From positions 1 to 60,725 of the forward strand of contig JAGASM010000018.1 of assembly GCA_017621735.1 (NCBI GenBank): DNA of 60,725 nt, in the 5' to 3' direction. Each line of letters opens with the position of its first letter. The first letter of the stretch is position 1. The stretch comes from Clostridia bacterium. GTDB lineage: Bacteria > Bacillota > Clostridia > Christensenellales > Borkfalkiaceae. Positions 23,615 through 32,684 of this stretch are shown here, piece after piece. The position numbers were made by a program, and so were the translations under genes. The notes beneath the pieces were generated by a model that was given only the letters and a program-made list of their open reading frames with translations, did not search any database and was not told the origin of the DNA.

Positions 23615-24325
23615 TTATTCGTTTGATATGAGCGTGCCGAGGTTTTCACCGCAAACGGCACGGATAATACTGTCTTTGTCGTTGAGGGCAAACGCAAGCA
23701 CGGGCACGTCGTTTTCCATACACATCGTCGCAGCCGTTGCATCCATCGCCTTTAATCCTTTATTGACGATATCGCTAAAAGTAAGACGGTCGTATTTTTT
23801 CGCGTTCGGATTTTTTGCAGGATCGGAATCGTAAATTCCGTCTACGTTTTTCGCCATCAAAAGAACGTCGGCGTTGATTTCGCACGCGCGTTGCGCCGCC
23901 GCCGTGTCCGTAGAGCAATAGGGATTGCCCGTTCCGCACGCCATGATGACGATTCTCCCCTTTTCGAAGTGATGAAGCGCCTTGCGCAATACGTAAGGCT
24001 CTGCAACGGAGATCATGTTAAGCGCCGTTTGTACGCGCGTGGGGATCCCCTTTCGTTCGATGGCGTCCATCATTGCGAGCGAATTCATGACGGTTGCGAG
24101 CATTCCCATATGGTCCGCCGTCGTACGGTCCATTTGCGTACCCTGTCTTCCCCGCCAAAAGTTTCCTCCGCCGATGACGAGCGCAATTTCCACGCCCATT
24201 TCGTGCACTTTTACGAGCTGATCGACAACTGCGGAAATCACGTCTTCGTTGAGCCCGAACCGTTGTTCTCCCGCCAGCGCTTCGCCCGAGAGTTTGAGCA
24301 AAATACGTTTATATTTCGGCTGCAT
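23615..24325 (-). CDS. pyrH: UMP kinase
   Basis: 236 residues of the amino acid kinase fold: KRILLKLSGEALAG, VIGGGNFWRG, MDRTTADHMGMLATVMN and the ACGTGNPYCSTDTAAA segment of bacterial UMP kinases. It phosphorylates UMP to UDP in pyrimidine synthesis. GAGGAGAG precedes the ATG at 24325. In most Firmicutes pyrH follows tsf directly; here about 530 bp, with a terminator and a gene remnant, separate them. Confidence 0.96.
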   Translation of the reverse strand: MQPKYKRILLKLSGEALAGEQRFGLNEDVISAVVDQLVKVHEMGVEIALVIGGGNFWRGRQGTQMDRTTADHMGMLATVMNSLAMMDAIERKGIPTRVQTALNMISVAEPYVLRKALHHFEKGRIVIMACGTGNPYCSTDTAAAQRACEINADVLLMAKNVDGIYDSDPAKNPNAKKYDRLTFSDIVNKGLKAMDATAATMCMENDVPVLAFALNDKDSIIRAVCGENLGTLISNE

Positions 24326-24431
24326 AAAATCTCTCCTCAATGCGTTTTTATCAGTATACCATAAAAGAATGAAAAAAGCACGCGTTTTCGAAAAATTCCC
24401 CGTATTTTTCCAAAAAAAGAAGAAGAAATAA

Positions 24432-24575
24432 AAAATCGTAAGGCGCGCTCAAATGAGCAATGGAATGAGCGTAAAAGAAGTTGCTCTCACGCTTGGGTTT
24501 TCTAACCAAAACTATTTTAGCGCCTGTTTCAAAAAACGGACGGGCGTTCCCCTGTCGATGTGGAAAAATGACTGA
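24432..24575 (+). pseudogene. Remnant of an AraC-family regulator (C-terminal HTH)
   Basis: The plus strand encodes 47 residues ending in a stop that match the second helix-turn-helix of AraC/XylS proteins: SVKEVALTLGFSNQNYFSAC then FKKRTGVPLSMW. There is a stop codon just upstream and no N-terminal part, ligand domain or first HTH. It lies antisense inside the rpsB-tsf-pyrH block. The rest of 24341-24815 shows no convincing gene. Confidence 0.8.
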
Positions 24576-24814
24576 CGAAACAAAGTTCTGCATTAAATTA
24601 TTCTACGTCGTTTTGCCCGCGTTAAAGCACGATCGATTACGGCGTCCCTTGGACGGGGCATCGTCCCGCACGAACTTGGCGTTTGGCAATCGATATGCAA
24701 CACGGGGTTCCGTTTTATTCGTTTTACCGTCAGACGGCCTACCCGTGTATTGAGCTTCCCTCTTTTAGACAACAATACGCGCCCTGCAAAATGCAGGGCA
24801 CGTATTCATGCCGT

Positions 24815-24852
24815 TCAAAAAAAAATCCGCTCCGAAAAAGGAGCGGATTTGA
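24815..24852 (-). terminator. Terminator of rpsB-tsf
   Basis: AATCCGCTCC / GGAGCGGATT hairpin followed on the minus strand by a run of nine T, right after the tsf stop. A second hairpin (GCCCTGC / GCAGGGC) lies at about 24781-24799. Confidence 0.9.
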
Positions 24853-25767
24853 TTATTTCTTCATTGCTTCAACTTGCTTTGCAACTTCTTCGGACAAGTC
24901 TTCGCTCTTCTTTTCAAGCCCTTCGCCCATAACGTAGAAGCAGAAGCTCTTGAGTGCGAACGTTGCGCCGAGTTCTTTTGCTGCGTTTGCAACGTATTGC
25001 GCAACCGTAATCTTGTCGTCCTTGACGAACTTTTGATCGAACAAGCAGTTTTCTTCGTAGAACTTCTTGATCTTACCCATAACGATTTTATCTGCAATCG
25101 CTTCGGACTTGCCTTCGTTGAGAACTTCCTTTTTGAGGATTTCCTTTTCCTTTTCAAGCGTTGCTGCGGGAACTTCCGCCGCCGTCATGTATTGAGGCTT
25201 TGCAAACGCAACGTGGAGCGCTACGTCGTGTGCAGCAACCTTTGCCGCTTCGCCTGCATTGCATTCGAAGTTGAGCATAACGCCGAGTTTACCACCCATG
25301 TGAATGTAAGATTCGATCAACCCTGCGCTTTCTACAACGGTGAAACGGCGAACGGAGATCTTTTCTCCGATTACCGCGATTTGTTCTTGAATGAACGTGT
25401 CTACCGTCTTGCCTTCGCTTGCAATCGTGCTTGCAAGAAGTTCTTCAACGTTCGCGGGGTTTACGGCAACGATTTGCTTTGCAACGGTCGTTGCGATGTT
25501 TTGGAACTTGTCGCCCTTTGCAACGAAGTCGGATTCGCAGTTTACTTCGAGAAGAACACCTACGTTCCCTTCCGTGTAAGCGGAAACGATACCTTCCGCC
25601 GCGATTCTCGATGCTTTCTTCGCTGCCTTGGAAATTCCGCGTTCACGGAGAAGATCCGCAGCCTTGCTCATATCGCCGTCAGCGTCCGTAAGGGCACGCT
25701 TGCAATCCATCATTCCTGCGCCCGTTTGTTCACGGAGCGTCATTACGTCCTTTGCGGTAAATGCCAT
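24853..25767 (-). CDS. tsf: Elongation factor Ts
   Basis: 304 residues. The N-terminal UBA-like part and the EF-Tu-contacting TDVP-type loop (MTLREQTGAGMMDCKRALTD, then EVNCESDFVAKGDKF) are clear, with two following subdomains. EF-Ts regenerates EF-Tu-GTP. GGAGAATAAAAAA leads into the ATG. It follows rpsB by 29 bp and the pair ends in a strong terminator. Confidence 0.97.
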   Translation of the reverse strand: MAFTAKDVMTLREQTGAGMMDCKRALTDADGDMSKAADLLRERGISKAAKKASRIAAEGIVSAYTEGNVGVLLEVNCESDFVAKGDKFQNIATTVAKQIVAVNPANVEELLASTIASEGKTVDTFIQEQIAVIGEKISVRRFTVVESAGLIESYIHMGGKLGVMLNFECNAGEAAKVAAHDVALHVAFAKPQYMTAAEVPAATLEKEKEILKKEVLNEGKSEAIADKIVMGKIKKFYEENCLFDQKFVKDDKITVAQYVANAAKELGATFALKSFCFYVMGEGLEKKSEDLSEEVAKQVEAMKK

Positions 25768-25796
25768 TTTTTTATTCTCCTTCGATATTATTCCGA

Positions 25797-26570
25797 TTAT
25801 TCTGCTTGCGCTTCTTCTGCTGCTACAACTTCTTCAATGTCCTTCGCTTCTTCTGCGGGAACTTCTTCTGCTGCAACGACGGGCGTTTCGCCTTGGTTTG
25901 CTTCGATAACTGCGTTTGCAATGACGGAAGAGATGAGTTTGATCGCGCGGATCGCGTCGTCGTTTCCGGGGATTACGTAGTCGATCAAGTCGGGATCGCA
26001 GTTCGTATCGGTAATTGCAACGATGGGAATGTTGAGCTTGCGCGCTTCAGCAACCGCGATGTCTTCGTTGTGAGGGTCTACGACGAACATAACGCCGGGC
26101 ATACCCTTCATGTTCTTGATACCGCCGAGGTTGTCTTGAAGTTTTGCCATTTCTTTTTTAAGACCGAGAACTTCTTTCTTGGGAAGAAGGTCGAAATCGC
26201 CGTTTGCTTCCATTCTTTCGAGTTTTTCAAGATATTCGATTCTCGTTTTCATCGTCTTGAAGTTGGTAAGGCAACCGCCGAGCCAACGGGAGTTGACGTA
26301 GTATTGACCGCAACGTTCCGCTTCTTCCTTGATTGCTTCTTGCGCTTGCTTCTTCGTGCCGACGAAGAGGACGGACTTGCCCGCCTTAACTTGTTCTACG
26401 ACAAAGGAGTACGCTTCTTCAATGAGTTTCGCCGTCATTTCAAGGTCGATGATGTGAATGTCATGACGCGCTGCGAAGATGTACTTCTTCATCTTGGGGT
26501 TCCATTTTCTCGTTTGGTGTCCAAAGTGAACGCCCGCTTCGAGAAGCTGTTTCATCGTGATAACTGCCAT
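25797..26570 (-). CDS. rpsB: 30S ribosomal protein S2
   Basis: 257 residues: [18 protein letters not shown] at the start, [13 protein letters not shown] and [19 protein letters not shown] later, all S2 hallmarks. The last ~30 residues are an acidic, Ala/Glu-rich tail of a kind common in Clostridia. Heads the rpsB-tsf operon behind an extended -10 promoter and a ~105-nt leader. Confidence 0.97.
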   Translation of the reverse strand: MAVITMKQLLEAGVHFGHQTRKWNPKMKKYIFAARHDIHIIDLEMTAKLIEEAYSFVVEQVKAGKSVLFVGTKKQAQEAIKEEAERCGQYYVNSRWLGGCLTNFKTMKTRIEYLEKLERMEANGDFDLLPKKEVLGLKKEMAKLQDNLGGIKNMKGMPGVMFVVDPHNEDIAVAEARKLNIPIVAITDTNCDPDLIDYVIPGNDDAIRAIKLISSVIANAVIEANQGETPVVAAEEVPAEEAKDIEEVVAAEEAQAE

Positions 26571-26683
26571 TTTGTTTTCCTCCGTTTACCTCCCCTCTTC
26601 GCATTTGATACGCTCGGAATCCGCATGAAAGATTTACGGACACGGAGAGCGCTACGTTAAGGGTGTGGATTTTTAACTATGGT

Positions 26684-26712
26684 ATTTTACCATATTTTAA
26701 TAGGACTTGCAA
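26684..26712 (-). promoter_or_regulatory. Promoter of rpsB-tsf
   Basis: TTGCAA (26707-26712) and TAAAAT (26684-26689) on the minus strand at 17 bp with TGG extended -10. The transcript carries a ~105-nt leader (26571-26677) that may host S2 autoregulation; no specific fold was recognised. Positions 26713-26921 are AT-rich with no gene. Confidence 0.75.
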
Positions 26713-26921
26713 GCGATTTCTATATGTTTTTGCCCGGTTTTATAAATTTTATCTTTCATTTTTTCTCCTCTTTTTTCTTCGATTCGGTTGCGTTTTTTAT
26801 GCAAACGAGCACCGTAAAATAATTTTGCACCCCCGTTCGCAATTTATCCAAATTTGTTTACGAAAAATACAACACGTTTGCGTTTTGCACCGTTTTTTCA
26901 TTTCTACGTTTTTTTGCATGT

Positions 26922-26950
26922 AAAAAAAAACGGAGCCGTCGCTCCGTTTT
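26922..26950 (-). terminator. Terminator of lon-engB
   Basis: ACGGAG / CTCCGT hairpin with T runs on both strands immediately after the engB stop codon. Confidence 0.85.
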
Positions 26951-26951
26951 T

Positions 26952-27560
26952 TTATTCTTCTTCGGTAAAACCTTCTTCCTTGGAAAGTGCAATAATCTGT
27001 GCGATTTTTTTGAGCACTTCGTCCTTGCCCTCCCCCGTTTCGCCCGAAACGGGAATAATGTCCGCAATGCCCATTTTCAGTTTGGTCGAAAGGGCGCGTA
27101 CCTGTTCTTTTTGCTTCATGCGGGAAAGTTTATCCGCCTTTGTAGCAATGACGGAAAAGGGAATGATGTGATAGTTCAAATACGTTTGCATTTGCATATC
27201 GTCCGCCGTGGGATCGTGCCGTAAATCGACGAGCGCAAATACGTGGCAAAACTCCTTCCGCTCGAAAAAACGGTCTAAAAGGCGCGCCCACTTTTCCTTT
27301 TCCCCTTTGGAAACGGCAGCGTAGCCGTAGCCGGGAAGATCGGCAAGGATAAATTCGCCGAAATCGAAATAGTTGACAAGCCGCGTTCTGCCGGGGGCGG
27401 AACTCGTCTTGGCGAGTTTTTTGCGGTTGGCAAGCATGTTGATAAACGTGCTCTTGCCCACGTTGGATTTTCCGCAAATCGCGATCATGGGCTTATCCGC
27501 TTTGATAAACTGCGCCTCACTTGCCGCCGACGTAATAAATTTTGCTTCTTTTATGACCAT
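26952..27560 (-). CDS. engB: Ribosome biogenesis GTP-binding protein EngB/YsxC
   Basis: 202 residues with GTPase motifs G1 GKSNVGKST, a G2 threonine in SAPGRT, G3 DLPGYG and G4 TKADK. EngB assists assembly of the 50S subunit. The start at 27560 follows the lon stop as TAATATG, implying coupling to lon; the five codons upstream lie within lon. The lon-engB pairing is widespread in Firmicutes. Confidence 0.95.
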   Translation of the reverse strand: MVIKEAKFITSAASEAQFIKADKPMIAICGKSNVGKSTFINMLANRKKLAKTSSAPGRTRLVNYFDFGEFILADLPGYGYAAVSKGEKEKWARLLDRFFERKEFCHVFALVDLRHDPTADDMQMQTYLNYHIIPFSVIATKADKLSRMKQKEQVRALSTKLKMGIADIIPVSGETGEGKDEVLKKIAQIIALSKEEGFTEEE

Positions 27561-27561
27561 A

Positions 27562-29880
27562 TTAAATTCCCGCAACCGCGTTTTGGAACACTTGATCGAT
27601 TTCCGTTACGCAAATAAAGTTGAGTTCTTTGCTTACGTTTTCAGGAATCTCCTCTACGTCCTTGCGGTTTTCCTCCGGTATAATGACGTTTTTAATGCCG
27701 ACACGGTGTGCCGCAAGCGCTTTTTCCTTTAATCCGCCGATGGGAAGCACTTTCCCGCGGAGGGTGATCTCTCCCGTCATCGCGACGTTTTTGCGCACCG
27801 GTTTTCCCGTGAACGCGGAAAGAATTGCCGTCGCCATGGTAATTCCCGCGCTTGGACCGTCCTTCGGGGTTGCTCCTTCGGGAACGTGCACGTGAATATC
27901 TCTCTTTTCAAACACCTCTTCGTCGATGCCGTATTTTTCGGCGTGCGTACGGATATAACTGATTGCCGCCCGCGCCGATTCCTTCATGACGTCGCCGAGT
28001 TTGCCCGTAAGCAAGATCTCGCCTTTGCCCTGCATTGCCGAAACTTCGATGGTGAGCGTCGTACCGCCGACCGCCGTCCAAGCAAGCCCCGTCGCCGCGC
28101 CCACTTCGTCCTTTTCGCGCAATTCGCCCTTTAAGTCGAACCGCTTTGCGCCGAGAAATTTATCCAAATTATTTTTGTTGACGGTAATCTTTCCGTCCGA
28201 TTCTCCCTTTGCAATGCGCACCGCCGCCTTTCTGCACACGGTGCCGATGGTACGCTCCAAATTACGGACGCCCGCTTCCATCGTATATCCGTCGATCATT
28301 GCGCCGATCGCACCTTGCGTAATACGGAGGTTTTCCTCTTTTAACCCGTTTTCCTCCCGTTTTTTGGGAACGAGGTACCGTTTTGCGATCTGCTCCTTTT
28401 CGTCGGGCGTATAACCGGAAAGTTCGATAATTTCCATACGGTCGCGCAAGGGACCTGGAATGGTATCGAGCGTGTTTGCGGTCGCAATAAACATAACTTT
28501 AGAAAGGTCGTACGCAACTTCCAAATAACGGTCGCGGAAGGTGGCGTTTTGTTCGGGGTCGAGCACTTCCAAGAGCGCACTCGCGGGATCTCCGCGAAGA
28601 TCTGCCGAAATTTTATCTACTTCGTCGAGGAGGAACACGGGATTGACCGCGCCCGCGTTTTTCATTTCGTACAAGATACGGCCGGGCATCGCGCCGATAT
28701 ACGTACGGCGGTGTCCTCTGATTTCCGCCTCGTCTTTTAATCCGCCAAGACTCATGCGGACGAATTTTCTCCCCAAGGCGCGCGCAATGGAACGGGCAAT
28801 GCTCGTTTTTCCCACGCCGGGAGGCCCGACAAGGCACAAAATAGGCGCTTTGAGCGTTCCCGTCAACTTTAAGACGGCAAGATATTCCACCACCCGTTCT
28901 TTGATTTTTTCCAGACCGTAATGATCTTCTTCGAGGATCTTTTCCACGTCGGAAAGGGACTCCGTGTCCGCAGTTTCTTCGTGCCAAGGCAAATCGATCA
29001 GCCAATCGGCATAGTTGCGAAGTACGGTATATTCGGGGGAAGACGGCGGCATCTTGTCCATGCGGGCAAGTTCTGCAAGCGCCTTTTCTTCCACCTCTTC
29101 GGGAAGTTTTTTCGCAAGAATCTTCTCTTTGAGCTTGACGTTTTCCTCTACGTCGTCGCCAAGTTCGGCGTGAATGGCTTTGAGTTGCTCGCGCAAAAAA
29201 TATTCCTTTTGCGAATGGTCGATACTCTTTCTTACGTCTTGCGCAATTTTTCGCTCCAACCGCCCGATCTCTAACTCGTCGTTTAAGCACGTTTCTAAAA
29301 GGCGAAGGCGTTTCGAGAGGTGAACTTCTTCCAAAAGGCGCTGTTTTACCTCTTGCTTAATACGCATGTGATGGGCGCAAACGTTGACGTACGCGTCCGG
29401 ATCGGTGAGCGCGTCGAGCGCCGTCTGCAACTCTTTGGGAAATTTTCCTTCCGCCGCAACGATATCCTTTACCATCTCTTTCGCCGTACGGAAATACGCC
29501 TCTTCCAAGGCATCGTCGTCGCGAACGGTAGCAAGGGAATCGGTTACCGCGTAGATGTATCCGTCTTCTACGCGAAATCCGCGGGCACGCGCGCGATAAA
29601 CGCCGTCCACGTAGACGCGCAACCGATCGCCGGGAAGACGCGTCGCTTGCTTAATCCGTGCAACCGTGCCGACTTCGTGCAAATCGTCCTCTTCGGGAAT
29701 CTCCTTTTCCGCATTCTTTTGCTTGGTCAAAAAGACGAGTTTCCCCGTCAAATCCGCCCGCTCGACGGCGGCGAGCGAAACGCCCCGTCCTGCGTCGAAC
29801 GCGACGTTTGTGTTAGGAAAAATAACCTGCGTCCGCATAGGAATTACGGGCAAGGTATTTGTAATGATATGTTCTGTCAT
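27562..29880 (-). CDS. lon: ATP-dependent Lon protease
   Basis: 772 residues: LAN substrate-binding domain (about 8-200), AAA+ domain with Walker A GPPGVGKT (352-359) and Walker B FLLDEVDK (416-423), and the protease domain with catalytic Ser 677 in PKDGPSAG and Lys 720 in GGLKEK. It degrades misfolded and selected regulatory proteins in the cytoplasm. Start is preceded by AAAGGAGAACGTT and a consensus promoter. No CIRCE or CtsR-like operator was seen upstream. Confidence 0.97.
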   Translation of the reverse strand: MTEHIITNTLPVIPMRTQVIFPNTNVAFDAGRGVSLAAVERADLTGKLVFLTKQKNAEKEIPEEDDLHEVGTVARIKQATRLPGDRLRVYVDGVYRARARGFRVEDGYIYAVTDSLATVRDDDALEEAYFRTAKEMVKDIVAAEGKFPKELQTALDALTDPDAYVNVCAHHMRIKQEVKQRLLEEVHLSKRLRLLETCLNDELEIGRLERKIAQDVRKSIDHSQKEYFLREQLKAIHAELGDDVEENVKLKEKILAKKLPEEVEEKALAELARMDKMPPSSPEYTVLRNYADWLIDLPWHEETADTESLSDVEKILEEDHYGLEKIKERVVEYLAVLKLTGTLKAPILCLVGPPGVGKTSIARSIARALGRKFVRMSLGGLKDEAEIRGHRRTYIGAMPGRILYEMKNAGAVNPVFLLDEVDKISADLRGDPASALLEVLDPEQNATFRDRYLEVAYDLSKVMFIATANTLDTIPGPLRDRMEIIELSGYTPDEKEQIAKRYLVPKKREENGLKEENLRITQGAIGAMIDGYTMEAGVRNLERTIGTVCRKAAVRIAKGESDGKITVNKNNLDKFLGAKRFDLKGELREKDEVGAATGLAWTAVGGTTLTIEVSAMQGKGEILLTGKLGDVMKESARAAISYIRTHAEKYGIDEEVFEKRDIHVHVPEGATPKDGPSAGITMATAILSAFTGKPVRKNVAMTGEITLRGKVLPIGGLKEKALAAHRVGIKNVIIPEENRKDVEEIPENVSKELNFICVTEIDQVFQNAVAGI

Positions 29881-29906
29881 AACGTTCTCCTTTGGGAACT
29901 TCTCTT

Positions 29907-29935
29907 ATTATATCACACCATTTCTCCCTTTTCAA
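29907..29935 (-). promoter_or_regulatory. Promoter of lon-engB
   Basis: TTGAAA (29930-29935) and TATAAT (29907-29912), 17 bp apart on the minus strand, extended TGA. Confidence 0.85.
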
Positions 29936-29944
29936 GCGGAAACG

Positions 29945-29985
29945 GAGAAAAAAGCGACAAACAGACGGCATGCGCCGTCTGTTGT
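29945..29985 (-). terminator. Terminator downstream of the GH43 gene
   Basis: ACAGACGGC / GCCGTCTGT stem with an ATGC loop and a T6 run on the minus strand, beyond the duplicated gene ends. Confidence 0.75.
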
Positions 29986-30019
29986 TATTGTCCGTTTGCA
30001 TATTTTTATTCTTCCGACT

Positions 30020-30332
30020 TAAAAAAGAGGCGTTTCTCCAAACGTCGGCCCGTGAACGACGAGAATTTCCTTCCCGTCCTGTTCTACAAACTCGGCACGG
30101 TCGATACAGGTTTGAGGAGAATCCAATCTAAAAAAGAGGCGTTTCTCCAAACGTCGGCCCGTGAACGACGAGAATTTCCTTCCCGTCCTGTTCTACAAAC
30201 TCGGCACGGTCGATACAGGTTTGAGGAGAATACAATCTAAAAAAGAGGCGTTTCTCCAAACGTCGGCCCGTGAACGACGAGAATTTCCTTCCCGTCCTGT
30301 TCTACAAACTCGGCACGGTCGATACAGGTTTG
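30020..30332. repeat. Tandem copies of the GH43 gene 3' end, 109-bp unit
   Basis: Units start at 30020, 30129 and 30238. The third is the true end of the GH43 coding sequence with its stop; the two downstream copies repeat the last ~95 bp plus a 14-bp linker (AGGAGAATCCAATC or one-base variant) almost without change. The period is not a multiple of three, so readthrough would not extend the protein in frame. Confidence 0.95.
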
Positions 30333-31115
30333 GCGCGGAGTAAATTGCGACGTACTGAAATGACGGTGGTAAACGCAAACGAGCGTCTTTCCATCCGCTT
30401 TATAAAACAAACTGTGGTGTCCCACTCCGTGCACTTTGTCCGTCTTATGTAAAATAGGATTGTTTTCGTACTTCGTAAACGGTCCCGTCGGGGAATCGGA
30501 CGTAGCGTAGCCCACCGCATAATAGGGACTGCGCGTATGATTTGCCGAATAAGTCAAAAAATACGTTCCGTTCCGCTTGAGGACGAACGGCCCTTCCACC
30601 ACCTCGCAATCATGCAGTTCCCACTCCTTGTCGGCGCGGAATAAAAACGTTTCGTGCTCCTCATCGAGCGACGTAAGATCGTCGCTCATCTTTGCAACGT
30701 ATAAGACGTTCCCGTTGTCAAAGCGCACGTAATAAAGATAGGTCGTTCCGTCGTCGTCTACGAAGAAATGCCCGTCGATCGCATTGCGCTCGGAAAGCCA
30801 CCTCTTCTCCTCTTGTCGGAAAGGTCCGAGCGGGGAATCGGAAACGGCAACGCCAAGATGCTCGTCCGCAACGTATACCATGTAGAATTTTCCGTCTTTT
30901 ACCGTAATTTCAGGTGCCCAAAATCCCCCTTCTCCCTTGACGTCTTCCTTTTTTAAGCAATAGCCTTTTTCTTCCCAAGTTGCAAGGTCGTCCGATACGA
31001 ACACGCGAAATCCGTCGGGGGAGTTTGTCGAATACAAATAATATGTTCCCTCGTGCTCTAAAATAAAGGGATCCGCCCCCTCCTCACATACGGGATTGCA
31101 ATACGTTTTTTTCAT
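30237..31115 (-). CDS. Glycoside hydrolase family 43-like protein
   Basis: 292 residues of a five-bladed beta-propeller. CNPVCEEGADPFILEHEGTY holds the GH43 catalytic-base aspartate (ADP, about residue 15-16); GGFWAPEI and IDGHFFVDDDG follow, the latter fitting the pKa-modulating aspartate; the acid Glu is probably in HDCEVVEGPFVLKRNG. Related enzymes act on arabinan or xylan side chains. There is no signal peptide, so it would work on imported oligosaccharides. The gene stands alone; its 3' end is tandemly duplicated downstream. Confidence 0.9.
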   Translation of the reverse strand: MKKTYCNPVCEEGADPFILEHEGTYYLYSTNSPDGFRVFVSDDLATWEEKGYCLKKEDVKGEGGFWAPEITVKDGKFYMVYVADEHLGVAVSDSPLGPFRQEEKRWLSERNAIDGHFFVDDDGTTYLYYVRFDNGNVLYVAKMSDDLTSLDEEHETFLFRADKEWELHDCEVVEGPFVLKRNGTYFLTYSANHTRSPYYAVGYATSDSPTGPFTKYENNPILHKTDKVHGVGHHSLFYKADGKTLVCVYHRHFSTSQFTPRQTCIDRAEFVEQDGKEILVVHGPTFGETPLF

Positions 31116-31141
31116 GGATTCACTTCCTAAAATTTTTCATA

Positions 31142-31176
31142 ATTATAACATAACCCCCTTGCAAATACAAGGGGGT
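31142..31176 (-). promoter_or_regulatory. GH43 promoter with upstream hairpin
   Basis: Extended -10 TGTTATAAT (hexamer 31142-31147) on the minus strand; no good -35. An AACCCCCTTG / CAAGGGGGTT inverted repeat (31151-31176) lies where the -35 would be; it may be an operator or the terminator of the preceding gene. Confidence 0.55.
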
Positions 31177-31189
31177 TCGTAAAATTTAG

Positions 31190-31333
31190 TTACACGAAAA
31201 ATCCGTGCTGTCGAAATTGCTCTTCGGCGTTGAAACGGCTCCTCTCCTCACACGCGGGGAGTTTATTGCTCACGCTATTATCCGCCACTCCGCTCTCTCA
31301 CGCTTTCAATTACACGAAAAATCCGTACTGTCG
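31190..31333. repeat. Duplicated 3' end of the ferritin-like gene
   Basis: A 24-bp block (31310-31333) encoding the last codons of the ferritin-like gene recurs with one mismatch at 31190-31213, 120 bp away and followed by its own stop codon. Confidence 0.75.
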
Positions 31334-32580
31334 GCAGCGTTCGCCTTGCGCCCAACCGACGTATTGTCGCACGTACGGGAACGCAACTCTCTCACGGGGT
31401 TCGGAGCCACTTGATACCGATAATCCTTTCCGTAATGGCGAATGTGTTTGTCGATAACAATATGAGAAGGAACGATTTCCGTCGTCGGATTTATCACTTC
31501 CTGATAGCGGAAAAAGTTTGCGTCCGAGGGAAGACCGTCCACCTTTTCGTAATCTTCTCCCTGTCCTGTAAACTGTACTGTCGTACCGAGAATTTCGCGC
31601 ACGTATTCGATATTTTCATGCAACGAAAGGGGCGCAGGAAACTCTCCGTCGCCGATGACCTGTTGCCACGACTTGCCCTCGTACTTTTCTAAAAGTTCCG
31701 CCGCCTTGTGTAAATGCCCGATTTCCGTTTCCAAATTTTCAAGCCAAAGGGATTTGACGTAGGCGTGCGTTTCCGTTTGATAGCACGACCAGTACAAATA
31801 GCACTCGACGTATTCGTGCCAAAGAAGCATTTCAAGCCACGTCGCATTCGCGTCCATGAGTGATTCGTACTGCGAAACGTGTTCTTCTTCGACAAGTGCA
31901 ATTTCTTGATACAACTTACGCGACAGTTCGTTTTGCGCAAGATTGACGACGTTCATATAGTAGTTCATCGTCTGTTGCTCGGCGGCGGTAATGATCATTG
32001 CGGAAAGCACCGTTTGCTTTTCCTCTTCTTTGGAGGATTGACAGCGTTTCACGTTATCCGTCGGGAATCGGTGGTGCGATATTGTCGGCCGCCCCGGCAT
32101 AATTTCCGTGTACCTTCCCACAAGTTTTTCCGCGCGGATCCCCTGCTCCATTTCAAGCAAATCGGCATAGCGGTATAAGTGGTCGAAATCCTCCAAAAGA
32201 GCAAAGTCCAACGCCTTTTTTACGTAGCAGTTGCTCTCTTTGCGCGCAAGTTCCGCCGTCAGATCGACGGCAAGTTGCTCGTAGGCTATGGTATGCTCCA
32301 AAATACTCTCGTCGCACGGTTTTAATAGGGACACTTTAGTTTGCTGCTGCTTTTCCACCGCACGCGTCAACGCGAGTTCTCGACGCAAATCGTTGTCGCA
32401 TACGTGCCGCGCGAAGTTGTGCGAAAACCAGTTTGCCTCAAATTCCGTGCCGTTCATAAGAATGATCCGCGCCTTTGTATAAGGATCGACCTCCCGTTTG
32501 TCGTACGCACGCGGGTACAACTGCTTCCAATTTTGAAAACTTTCCGTAATTTTCCTTCCCTTTTCAGTAAACGGATTCAT
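31306..32580 (-). CDS. Ferritin-like domain protein
   Basis: 424 residues, nearly all helical. Two EExxH-like regions can be seen: IITAAEQQTMNYYMN and ALVEEEHVSQYESL, the latter like the EE(x)H ligand set of ferritin/rubrerythrin four-helix bundles. No rubredoxin-type CxxC pair follows. The C-terminal ~90 residues are non-helical, ending with VGRKANAADSTDFSCN. The start at 32580 fits AGGAGG 4 bases upstream better than the in-frame upstream ATG at 32598. Metal binding is inferred; function unknown. Confidence 0.75.
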   Translation of the reverse strand: MNPFTEKGRKITESFQNWKQLYPRAYDKREVDPYTKARIILMNGTEFEANWFSHNFARHVCDNDLRRELALTRAVEKQQQTKVSLLKPCDESILEHTIAYEQLAVDLTAELARKESNCYVKKALDFALLEDFDHLYRYADLLEMEQGIRAEKLVGRYTEIMPGRPTISHHRFPTDNVKRCQSSKEEEKQTVLSAMIITAAEQQTMNYYMNVVNLAQNELSRKLYQEIALVEEEHVSQYESLMDANATWLEMLLWHEYVECYLYWSCYQTETHAYVKSLWLENLETEIGHLHKAAELLEKYEGKSWQQVIGDGEFPAPLSLHENIEYVREILGTTVQFTGQGEDYEKVDGLPSDANFFRYQEVINPTTEIVPSHIVIDKHIRHYGKDYRYQVAPNPVRELRSRTCDNTSVGRKANAADSTDFSCN

Positions 32581-32633
32581 AGCGCCTCCTAAAATCATAC
32601 TGATACCATTGTACGCGATCCTCTCCGTTTATG

Positions 32634-32674
32634 TGAAAAAAGACCGCCCGCCGCAAAATTGCGGCGGGCGGGAA
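32634..32674 (-). terminator. Terminator of the trpS-headed operon
   Basis: CGCCCGCCGCAA / TTGCGGCGGGCG perfect stem followed on the minus strand by TCTTTTTT. Confidence 0.9.
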
Positions 32675-32684
32675 TTTATATACG

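Noticed and set aside
24593..24775. Small gene in the tsf-pyrH interval
   Set aside because: The 60-codon minus-strand frame has no Shine-Dalgarno or recognisable features and probably belongs to decayed DNA around the AraC remnant.
28613..29290. Long minus-strand frame inside lon encoding an Arg-rich product
   Set aside because: It is a shadow of lon in another frame, with a biased basic composition and no ribosome binding site.
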